Both the position numbers and the translations under genes were made by a program. 64,000 nucleotides of DNA, taken from Streptomyces lacrimifluminis (GTDB taxonomy: Bacteria > Actinomycetota > Actinomycetes > Streptomycetales > Streptomycetaceae). Below the pieces are notes generated by a model. That model was not told the DNA's origin, ran no database searches, and saw only the letters and a list, made by a program, of their open reading frames with translations. Below are positions 63,601 to 64,000 of this stretch, in pieces; position 1 is the first letter of the stretch, and each line of letters begins with the position of its first letter. The DNA lies in the NCBI RefSeq assembly GCF_014646095.1, contig NZ_BMMU01000003.1:372001-436000 (forward strand), given 5' to 3'.

Positions 63601-64000
63601 GTAACCGCGGTAGTCCGGGAATCTGGCCGCCGACGCCCTCTTGCCGGCGACGTCCCGGGAGTTGTAGCTGCTGATGCCGATCAGCACGCCGTGTTCCGAG
63701 CGGATGTCCTTCACCAGGATCTCGTTGTCCCACGAGGTCTCGGACGACTCCCGGGTCACCTCGGTGGTGATCACATGCGCGTACCACAGGCCCGTCTTCG
63801 CGTCCTTCGCCCGACCCGCCCGCACATTCCGCGTCCGGACCGGAGAGGGCGACTGCACCCCGTACGTGCCGGGGGTCCGTGAGAAGACCGGTGTCTTGCG
63901 CAGCGACACCGGGTTCCTGACCTCCACCAGCACCGGGTGCCCGGATCCCGGCGGCGCCTGCGCCACCAGTTCGCGCAGCTTCGCGACAGCGGCGTCGCGG
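39655..64000 (-). CDS. Giant modular protein with lonely-Cys, OTU-like and OmpA-like domains, N-terminus outside the window
   Basis: One uninterrupted minus-strand frame runs from the window edge to TAG at 39655-39657: at least 8,114 residues, roughly 0.85 MDa. The frame is open through 64000, so the true start lies outside; residue numbers used here count from the in-frame GTG at 63966. Order of parts: peptidase-like module 1, OmpA-like domain, module 2 with half-module, Pro-rich linker, beta-rich centre of about 1,700 residues, coiled coil, OTU-like 1, Asp-Pro-Ala repeat linker, OTU-like 2, modules 3 and 4 with half-module, OmpA-like domain, module 5 with half-module, OTU-like remnant. I recall similar Streptomyces giants being named lonely Cys domain-containing proteins. 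No PKS or NRPS motif is present. The neighbouring type VII secretion-associated gene suggests export by that route, but no secretion signal can be seen without the N-terminus. Biological role unknown. Confidence 0.93.
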   Translation of the reverse strand, partial: RDAAVAKLRELVAQAPPGSGHPVLVEVRNPVSLRKTPVFSRTPGTYGVQSPSPVRTRNVRAGRAKDAKTGLWYAHVITTEVTRESSETSWDNEILVKDIRSEHGVLIGISSYNSRDVAGKRASAARFPDYRGYVVRDPRTQAISPRQAWQLPMAQTVGEWPPAFVVRSSHGNAHSVQVVGRFGPKFVSGSQDGSLSARWLAETKLPADIPLLLQICSAGVGSPAGVTVAQLSADQQLAQRVTHAGNTTIGTLRHGGFDVWDPALFPGWGAAEPRIVQFRARGGNGSGAPARPTDPYFAGQAARYGTNFAPWGPIAGDYEKALGERLSDDPAAQDILREVVRALPAGAGRPAPAVGSMSPAELMTAVADAAFARYPGARVMLAADDVSVRLLLAWRGIGVNKGSAPSTRTMYWMYADLGLPSDRFPSFVKAVFGWGLSRGYTLAVLLSDLETSGRSANQGALTAALAGGQVHLHGLADTMFAPREGLPPGDLANRLRPPHRQLYAKLMSWSPEATGGIQVPEALSEAVRSLSAAEDLPAMPNGGESRLGADSWAARHAAARGWGGVDSPLDRLDPVQLSALYVLSHESNRSLLESGVDELPGAERVKALEPLVRQTIDTALTGGASHVPQLLSQSPLRKLAVEAAGTERDSARFGEIREQLHGQVSAWAQRLASMIPASLGLAVEGLAELPPVNRPVFLAFVAPAEADAAGLTALNVLQLQRVAPDPETALAALGPVPEGARRVVVRVEKSSARDVTALAADPSRSQIRYAVATDLLVTAQGEQTDRDGNPYVGLRAIEAPTAEPQVALNAVRAVSHAAELVVSQLPSTNSIQARTYTETSGRSAGDTGDTPSVFSDADDAGDTSDVSDPDDGSSVPDHGFETHEDGPREEAPAPGAPDPATGGAGPIPGHVRFVTNSGTAPSSGEPGPAGPVVPVFAPAASGSAGPVVPAPGSVSQWGPADPLLPSLTRRDFTDGSETVSAGQRKRIRALVSSVVEVGARNALAGLVGPRVVVTGYDDDGRASDTGPAGRRAAVVAQVFRTGLQQPGAADTFTLTTSGGARTGDGVARQVTVGIEVPSGTVAVARLDALRQADPRLSEGPFDPAALARRILHLGPSDPVDAAVRAELYALVDEAMAAGRDTSLAALAAFHLVQRGGVLSDATLMVAADGTVVGRSLSRRLTTANTSTVDLSGSPRAYVVEAEGGPDHIEVAWPDGTSRRVPREEFAELLAMDEELGRRGAQAAVMWVVPHAGDGLLEMPREASARIGRPVIAHSGAPEFVWDTSLPRGYRIGAVDRRAQGEPLGKWIASRPEDLGSGGARGGDGFVVLTDGRTLADRDVKSVTVTDPRTMRPVGRAVFSDADLIAREEWLKNLVNLQNVHFDPVTAQQLGLPQPGLSEGRNAYHLMLHGLPGAFVLEEESQRNGGGGLADGDQIGGFLKRRPSVQKLAPDDPIVIEGCWGRSAADSRVAVNEGSAAPVVVDRLRNISQAQKACNKAGQPLIVVDRPLGAGEVDGVLLQGILATARGELGSWAELRPEPGPEVLDRLARTVGLSAGPESGEVSRETVEEAREDTLVLVRALREVFGHEIEKDRDDPAGKYQTLLSGIGALDSMRRVDPTALDGGGFTLDLLDMVVRAHLEREGTPKPRPAPFTDAAELQETVQRVLREAADKLATATDLVNLHDFVPLPFLDAASTMLASLTPQTARFLGLAAPPPPGDPLRTRTFWAMAKAQQALKIHPDPEALAARILHLGDATQPPGAARVRALWMMTAAAMAGRDVHDEVDLAAYDLQRRGLLSPATAITSPTGAVTGRNLTGRPFPGAVASDIYRVSPDGTTGKGEVRPLPLRKDGARPETDVYLLAADGGQSHVQVVMPSGSTLPVPHEEIAALLAHDPFLSGRALAQPLLVTGTAADTASSGLVDALAAREGTARTVLTPRRPAQWVHDSAAGRSELVLKADTADPAQSGKDEDWARTSPPPLVTGRPAASLITVGDTLDPSPDTEESTAPEGSTEREAPTVVGSSAVTEELPAPKETTDPPPPDPTRPPRLDRALAPPSRARREATRFADGRRMPAYIDDLQALLPPGLTPAELEQLLANPSTFGQSQVVLRGIDAVVDEIRDELRSRPEARLSDDTQLLRDIRQALRDKPKTMSDGGRPFPYVNKDGKVRVLYVNTRHHAHWTPFDDGLGHASKIDSMHRGAATFGRIKNMQANSVFGLAAPIGPAGTAVFGGFGRLTFRLGFINKVNYTLTDQRMNQTETRTLDDSRAYLDDVHYEMRVTDTADRVVTGTDTDDAAPARFGFGVHDGLLVRLPDSVTRMPKPGRIPRSIELGRNARYPFARVEGFGPVAAIRDWAATTVGALPGSTAYDELDTFFSGDSFQRHGGTMARGRITTPPLFADDKKKSPLGVFVVEELIPLAAVLVGETDKAEMRDINTSTVRNERSRATGRNLLLQAVAGPAFNFFEPGVAPFDLRLQFGPSAQYAFGRTYAVGLGGAGTLKSAGQVKGPRTALYLVVKSVRVRRAGDTGPPRPFLTWSLDRMTSSEARRLAGWDDGTSLILRKGTPPRVPPYLTENEPRTLGMHRVKEFTFDDGLRTQVVPDAADGVGRTLLDHFADRLVRSIAQRRRDLVVPLDQLLPPNLPKGWRARFNDLLQRKPDQVLDAALALPRPKQWSDPVKYQVALQNTLQILGVLSQQNVFSNLDPLTTIGLPITLTDPGTVGQTYYTLRVRGKLTGRRYEGKDISEGMRFSAQGIDRLDGQTSAKRGAELGWEGTFSGRDHNADSVGLPENILGLATGARGGWQWESEIAHGSTVTNEPMSVSNQPTHLYRFDLGLTASMDGYWRPRGLIRGLGLGLPGLLVLDEPTNILFGRTSTGLLQGGGPVTGQVLISIPEQHTPAADPYADGTPNPYLADVPTPVPMTTERALALARGGLLLPAGSDGQEAGRLAGRGTDQFREFMQHPFVIVTMVLPPELITAVGGVMAEASGSAWQLVKAGAPTRESVVRTFTPQYLVASFDQSSGPLGLTGSGVLGKGPAHELWGTYRYATAVQGLRPLTPSMAMDTEMTLGGTRQAGGKVSRSTTLVFGGQLIYSSAQNPGHGLMSGFGLVVNPISRSTTRSLNVVRTVVADMNRKGFTHQVLVAGDVDHWFAMRTSRLGMDRSGTAAAASSLVPRLLAGAAGTELTVPGGLLGHLPEKSAHRMGLLDDGLGDIPLYTQQVWSPQPWLRGAAFGTYAVNALDPTDVLLGFEEQVRKLGLDDASREKIRQLVTGRATRALRGEMTTTGPSSMVTVGRWGWDGVRIGSRWVRARVELIPGTPEFQGLDHSVELEENRRAIETEQKNSEFSAGAEMGVVTSQLVYTGNSLVAGAGPTYGEGGAHRQVVASSHSTTTVTIYRAASTEPHAEIDTPYRMRIILEADDTPNTGNAADREVPEQTISALDHFRGGRQIVEEGDVGKLRENVPLSLMEPVPSGSGPSAGGPLLPAPDPRTSPAGTPRPVPVPLLTEGQELTVRYGDGVERPFVFPENGIHPRGIIGLENIRAANELLLTRAYDAGFSLQALEAEGGPDAAALTRLLRKTRTTGLTRLGTGSAQALEDGTSNMAVTSFYPRTTEPGGYQMAGLAEKDFLGSDTGELTLRSTPDFSRALLLTVADGKKLEVLRRYGENAATSSAGEHTQAGNLGGGFLYDSPNSAGLNQVGLFVPGPNDLDGDGMPVGDDHLTSRNVKPKTGRTFLFAVPATWLSTGDVHRSIADSRAANRIRGGVFGSRARSGPQAMESEAYVIAWIREDIARELMLITDANFPEVVGKAWDAVASASKAWVEADRAYWKKRRTAFQLHDALRAAQRAVVTETEAVRDAALALGPAVDAVDTADRAVRGAQDDSTRDQDFARNTVATARAVLDALDTGDAEPAHDGWAQLLRDEQDAARARLAEVVRAAVTLRMAARERLEDTRTLQAEAADLRGRLQLSADAAQRRLDDALDARDAAHDALAGRSDELDRLRGTAERAAQEYHRVRTDADQLTRWHRLNATDEGRLTLAGRTEPPPVTHVPEPAPTPAKADPPRYTRTGKGARARLVAPALDPGAAPQGYTLHSMPTDGNSFFYALAKGLLEAGRGDLLTGQNIDLPEELEQALLAEQGIDVAGESREEAVRRHLLAVRMRGALAARLTDPSESGLAPFVTVDEADTFERSELADAGLDLGKGTPAAKEFDALGTISPAVELTEGVRRLLAVAQLTRLGGAGEEAGWNNSSADLWAALAARAFGIRLTVVGEGGTFQAFGPAPDAEGNTGILASRLDVTAGPPPPHVVLSLSDGRYQLALPADPVDPADTADLAGSAGPDAPVLPADPVDSADPADPLDPADPADPADPAGPVDPADLVDPADTAGLADPADADVPVPPADPDAPAKGVDVSGKGVDDTGRGPADSPGNLSGADTGTGAGTGSGAGLSAPTVAPEPRTPRGRLVEAPLDGECVLSSFIASAPGHIRDSLPALAADHPAAHAWLGDPRTVHADLRRRTRKSHDSDLAPVVTRAMRSHVLEYLARAEQSGDGLDSLTRRQFRGHQERRAASRFGGMGSGRLLAQLAHHGVDSVTLEALGEAAVRTHYLAARLAHPEPGTTAEDVRTIARTAEGRDLFTYLKTNGLLPPVNSLGEAELLTLLKDAYVGSDAPLQPEEYAVLRETVENWADRWNTPEGEILVPLLAHAFGLRVDVFVPRVMRDPDPLPLLGPESAARRIEVYYSGNNHYDGSDAEPVDVTEDDMAAPRTGDGVGGKGKGRYSAEAEREAEIAEAVEDHSNALTAYHGAHRTVSLVEGRLESGVGGNDDRMTLRGAREAGARALRRLDEAVARLRSLGADAAADAAVAALVPRISHTPAQRRLAADLVTAEDLSDDPPLLRPDDTVTLVELSAAGITLREGPAVEAALTGEIAVRDSRLEPLDQVRLLMTRPGPWPEALDAVAARAARRTWRTAYEDFEEASSRASGVPSTTDLPEVWRHAMALVLPLELHPVVADSRHAGSGFRDAVREVAEHLAVQGLDAPTAVDVAGRLRAGLGLRPRGAGGAPSSTPMPPGGARTAAGDTARWADVVLLVFGAGVEAHPRFTGLVEAVGVLENLGGADLAADGGVALDRLARHVLHLGGSGPVERAQAAELLSVVDRARRAGRAESLAALGAFDLDRRGALGPAAQSGVDDGSAEGLNWTGVPRRLNLDRVRVASPNGGTLAETDAPWRGDTPYALVVDGGTDHLMARLPDGTRLRVEDWEEIGQLLRHAPGRPASAPVLLLVTGAGAQGLDGPRTVADVLGVRVWSTDGEVSLEPDERGNVHPTLVDFQEELSRVGAWIPSDPGYRQDAPEGVLRSRDGILFPDTAVHTVTYVSSDGQRVTGRASYPPNLTSGLYEERHRQLSDATHFTHVEIAVQPDTEAVEIVRESGPQRLPWSGDAYIMGFHGRQADPEEGEEAHGLLEMTDGFTSEFEFDQIGGFFGRRGSMATLPPEVPVVADACVVASDPLGDPLDVPHGGQTLSNSLGRTVWASDAELMFMDAGEGLPARFQLVTDDIDDPDVSWTEFLPEPGDEDYEELAGRLEEPGVTGSSRFADRALRWVRALRNTYGARVGEDQDAYLGRLNGFAALEAMRGTDGDGSPLTQRRLSTLVDEFSAAQGVRVPYPVALDLLLERASAAAGSGIGLSEFFERTQAGGDTGSESESDALMTHGGAIAPYGGARVGERAADAAPEAPATDTAADVAPAPPPGGDPVRAQLALAHDVDALPPSDHQTLYRAAQRLDALRSADPAPGPDPGAFDLAAVARRVLGLSPDSAVDADAYAALFAAATDPAAAEAAGLDTVAAVHLRNLGVFDDRFALTAADGAAYGWNWSQEQISELDLTQVGVQDLNPDGSRGARPMGPAPWVSRTRRHRPHVLIASGDQDHVLVRDRVGRAHPVPAAVFAELMALDPVLAGTPQDVPSLLVVDRAGGGYADLPRRAAHRLRRDVYSTSGALDVAAPDTSFAHTIALAKAQGPDGPRAHGFWILSRPRPALRPVDTVSEQDRRITSHPLTDDRGGPVGRTSVSPGKLAAREDGLRHLGEITTYVEYNPATLQLGSEFRLPATGPAGAGYHYAGHGWPGSTSVALTAGDEEALTGEEHAEWLKRRPSLQDLLERSKEDAWLDDIVCWSASPSAPTDVNDGSPLPFVADVLRPGVRPLGQHHANRLRVRVRARKRGVAIERLTRGDETRYAFLAVTDIYGRGGGPEFWVDLEPEPLGDELDEPARIAGLHSGDGPATEEVRATTRRLIYALRQVFGQAVGHENGYRNLLEGMGALERMRRDDPLLASFGPLHLNLLERAARAEQERLAAEDAEDADDDATSDGSEDGDDDSVSVPGNGPLDTADYRAVLAWAAEEVTHPDGVPRLTDHPRLGHLRETAQRLHDAYGQDELNAYAAGILRLPATGPAVGEDERSDMFWAVVKVAEWVGGGVDLDSAAKRALHLPDGHRPTRDDWDDLTLLAIKAAAAGRDFRDLTELAAFHLQTLGAYGPRTLVSGADGSGTVGRSYVGDLRPLNLNPGVVQGYTDTSHGGSLQDTGGYAGPFTRPGDPAPLVLNLSGSPRPGHVAGNFGDGVVRTVPDEEIAVLASHDPLFRREDLATGVVITGSGTPADGLRAAVTWATGRKSWTYNGFSTLLPVGGNTVIGTVRHLLPGRPARPPADLWQSTLPADVLPRFTRGSGPVSQSPATYSRETPDPVSIVDNTDRTNTADVADATVLLTQTWEEAGQALDAMSLAMASSASVPAATATGRQPSTASEPPFGAAPSAGPDSLGPAASVPPDGDHETDGSESEPYADPTRAPLPSASTVIRFAPEARTPDEAGEERLAELARQVAWAGYLSSRAGIQAPEQAVTVRITGFGNGSVGWRRAESARSTGRERARAVEDVFRDHLRKALERLDAEDLLGGFGIVVDSRGRDSGTPGRTGRQQATVDVGLPPYAAAVRRLHLLSGSVDTKAPARRILHLDDDAVVDEATLRELYALTADAMRAGHAGSLAPLGAYHLMRNGVLDPASRIVGPDGRVRGRNLTRRPVVDVVTETYVEKPDGQDARDPEPSPWHRPGQPEPYVLVADGDHEQVKVPWPNGTELSIGLEEFAELLAMDPELAALGTEVPVLLVAPYAGDQTLDLPRGAAFRTGRGVWTHTGDAGILPDGDPAGHRFLIGIADHRPPRVVDQDGEAVTSVVDGGRRRLGGWVLSLPEDFAPAGPDDEPDGVVSTVDGQSFPDREIATLTLVHENRPIGRVSMTDTDLIGVERAYRRLGEMRTIAHLDPVTRTQIGDTEPVPWLGRLVYHFVGHGRPLRAGLEHVDGRRLVTRGGELGGFIERRPSFRNLRREARKTGRKPAVVLPFCWADALADDDVSPHHGASLLVFDPLRTLSMAQGAANVLGQPVFAPSRLSALQAMADGTYREAVYATTRGVKGTWRELLPDPEGAELDEPARWAGLHTGDDAAPDPVRETTFVLVRALRWTLGAQIEEDKDDPSGEYRSLLRGIGALERMRQASPELSRLGGPFNLHLLDRVTRGYLEQRGAGKPPEVPVTSDDIRVMLFAAEADGATKRDGSPMPLADFGPLFSVGRAIGLLQDEDLDRLAEEVLTGTDLQPLPDPDHSRLFWGTVKAIEALEAWSADALKDLEVVALHLDPAGPPRPPVDLTKGSELLWLAVGAAGIGLDPRDETHLGAYHLVRQGALSEPTLIRSRATGAAQGRNWSTQTVGEHEILTDRYLESPDGSIGGGRPRRSLWTPTDPAKTGGPYTYTAPYFVLADSRYAQTDLYLPRATVKEVPPEEVGVLIGLDPELDKARLTSPVVLIGSHEGWSTELTNSIADRRGAARSAFVGGRRTQLLLDSALGRLVVVMTGTPGSRGMDWKESVTRPLPSGPVRGSVGGTSALDRAFSDGGESGSGAKGEDLETPEFDRATLDMDAGRFTRTLVAALDRDVPELLSGGPGGATAEALAAWLDGRLTGDVPDAADRIPGTAPLLAQDEKVSGAQLRALGIPLTLADSSRSALQEDQFSVREAGLTRTAQFRLLLARWDADAAGAAFIEALAAFTAYELDVRLVLLDATGNSLVLGPPHGPVVSLDV
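39658..40140 (-). other. Giant protein, C-terminal OTU-like remnant
   Basis: DAGRFTRTLVAALDRDVPEL aligns with the DGNSFFYAL helix of OTU-like 1 but lacks a nucleophile, and YELDVRLVLLDATGNSLVLG matches its core strand. The protein ends before any His-Tyr motif. Confidence 0.5.
40290..41015 (-). other. Giant protein, half-module after module 5
   Basis: LEVVALHLDPAGPP and LGAYHLVRQGALSEPTLI repeat the opening, and PPEEVGVLIGLDPEL the middle; the His-Gly and Cys part is absent. Confidence 0.72.
41285..43035 (-). other. Giant protein, full module 5 (His7319/Cys7373)
   Basis: APARRILHLDDDAVVD opens it; the His lies in LVYHFVGHGRPL and the Cys in AVVLPFCWADAL, followed by SMAQGAANVLGQPVFAPS. The closing part is LVRALRWTLGAQIEEDKDD. 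Confidence 0.8.
43070..43500 (-). other. Giant protein, OmpA-like domain 2
   Basis: Residues about 6823-6965: VIRFAPEARTPDEAG, VTVRITGFGNG, RERARAVEDVFRDHL, SRGRDSG and RQQATVDVGLP follow the OmpA-like order and align with the first copy. Confidence 0.55.
43880..44610 (-). other. Giant protein, half-module after module 4
   Basis: SAAKRALHLPDGHRP and LAAFHLQTLGAYGPRTLV repeat the module opening, and PDEEIAVLASHDPLF the middle; no His-Gly or Cys part follows. Confidence 0.72.
44970..46625 (-). other. Giant protein, full module 4 (His6104/Cys6155)
   Basis: VARRVLGLSPDSAVD opens it; the His lies in GYHYAGHGWPG and the Cys in DDIVCWSASPS. The closing part is LIYALRQVFGQAVGHENGY. Confidence 0.78.
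46980..48640 (-). other. Giant protein, full module 3 (His5433/Cys5488)
   Basis: DRLARHVLHLGGSG opens it; the His lies in AYIMGFHGRQ and the Cys in VVADACVVASDP. The closing helices include VRALRNTYGARVGEDQD. Confidence 0.78.
49740..50620 (-). other. Giant protein, OTU-like domain 2, Cys and His retained
   Basis: PLDGECVLSSFIAS carries Cys4460 and YYSGNNHYDG carries His4732 in the N-H-Y context of OTU deubiquitinases; ILVPLLAHAFGLRVDVFVPR is the core strand. The spacing of 272 residues is longer than usual, implying an insertion. Confidence 0.65.
50700..51045 (-). repeat. Giant protein, Asp-Pro-Ala repeat linker
   Basis: Runs of DPADPADPADPAG and related units, with 9- to 15-base direct repeats of gccggatca at the DNA level. 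It is a flexible acidic linker between the two OTU-like domains, prone to length change by slippage. Confidence 0.9.
51040..51745 (-). other. Giant protein, OTU-like domain 1, catalytic residues replaced
   Basis: MPTDGNSFFYALAKGLLEAG matches the OTU nucleophile motif DGNC-x-F but has Ser4089 instead of Cys. The end SLSDGRYQLALP has Arg4303 where OTU enzymes keep His. Between them LWAALAARAFGIRLTVVGEGG fits the OTU core strand. Confidence 0.65.
51925..52590 (-). other. Giant protein, coiled-coil region
   Basis: About 220 residues of Ala-, Glu-, Arg-rich helix with heptad-like spacing (RLDDALDARDAAHDALAG, LDRLRGTAERAAQEYHRV). It separates the beta-rich centre from the OTU-like domains. Confidence 0.7.
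52600..57790 (-). other. Giant protein, large beta-rich centre of unknown family
   Basis: About 1,700 residues (roughly 2060-3790) rich in Gly, Thr and alternating hydrophobic residues (for example VFGGFGRLTFRLGFINKVNY) and without the module repeats. DEPTNILFG resembles a Walker-B/ABC phrase by chance, since no Walker A is present. I do not recognise a fold. Confidence 0.6.
58030..58790 (-). other. Giant protein, half-module after module 2
   Basis: Repeats the opening of the module (LAARILHLGDA, LAAYDLQRRGLLSP, HEEIAALLAHDPFL) but ends before the His-Gly and Cys part. Confidence 0.75.
59080..60690 (-). other. Giant protein, full module 2 (His1397/Cys1447)
   Basis: Opens with ALARRILHLG and AGRDTSLAALAAFHLVQRG, continues with EEFAELLAMDEEL, then the His-Gly in NAYHLMLHGLPG and the Cys in IVIEGCWGRSAADS, and closes with a helical part DTLVLVRALREVFGHEIEKD. 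This is the reference layout for the repeated module. Confidence 0.8.
60770..61115 (-). other. Giant protein, OmpA-like domain 1
   Basis: Residues about 951-1066: DFTDGSETVSAGQRKRIRAL, then VVVTGYDDDG, GRRAAVVAQVF and RQVTVGIEV, following the F-x2-GS, V-x-V-x-GYTD, R-A-x-AV and R-x-V-x-I order of OmpA-like peptidoglycan-binding domains. Confidence 0.55.
63150..63730 (-). other. Giant protein, peptidase-like module 1 (His159/Cys205)
   Basis: AFVVRSSHGN carries His159 and LLLQICSAGVG carries Cys205; the hydrophobic strand before each and the small residues after the Cys resemble CHAT/caspase-like folds. The stretch after the Cys (SADQQLAQRVTHAGNTTIG) parallels the later modules. Confidence 0.65.

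Noticed and set aside
39655..64000. Giant gene as a polyketide or non-ribosomal peptide synthetase
   Set aside because: No ketosynthase, acyltransferase, adenylation, condensation or carrier-protein motif is present in the translated sequence.

Overview
The window is GC-rich actinobacterial chromosome, almost certainly Streptomyces. The signs are very high G+C at third codon positions, many GTG starts, GTGA-type start/stop overlaps, GGAGG-type ribosome sites, a dense set of TetR regulators and acyl-CoA enzymes, and short intergenic hairpins of a kind common in Streptomyces. I found no tRNA, rRNA, insertion sequence, CRISPR array or phage gene.

Left part (1-20 kb). The end of a gluconate permease gene is followed by two decayed genes (a gluconate 5-dehydrogenase and an idonate 5-dehydrogenase remnant). 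Next come a YedY-like molybdoenzyme with a cytochrome b partner, an amino-acid permease, a DMT transporter, a Nudix hydrolase, two DUF202 membrane proteins, a zinc-free quinone-oxidoreductase-like enzyme and a small His-rich duplicated protein. A catabolic block for CoA thioesters follows: phosphotransferase plus acyl-CoA dehydrogenase on the plus strand, SDR plus AMP-ligase plus TetR on the minus strand. The two operons carry related operators in front of them. A NamZ-type muramidase and a secreted penicillin-acylase-type Ntn hydrolase end this part.

Middle part (20-39.5 kb). It holds a zinc-ribbon hypothetical protein, a BKACE-type enzyme whose 3' end has run into an intergenic hairpin repeat, a DraRnl-type RNA ligase, SoxR, a MaoC hydratase, three TetR regulators with visible operators, an acyl-CoA dehydrogenase, an ArsR-like regulator that appears to have lost its DNA-binding helix, an EamA exporter, a sortase with an anchored surface protein, MFS and CitMHS transporters, a molybdopterin oxidoreductase, homogentisate dioxygenase, and a GntR regulator.

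Right part (38.7-64 kb). A small type VII secretion-associated protein is followed by one uninterrupted minus-strand reading frame of 24.3 kb that runs off the window. At least 8,114 residues (roughly 0.85 MDa) are visible. It is built from repeated modules, each with a His-Gly and a downstream Cys (the so-called lonely Cys type), half-modules lacking that part, two OmpA-like domains, a large beta-rich centre, a coiled coil and three OTU-like domains of which only one keeps Cys and His. This is the most unusual object here. I read it as a giant, probably exported, multi-peptidase or toxin-like protein tied to type VII secretion. That function is inference; the module structure is visible directly.
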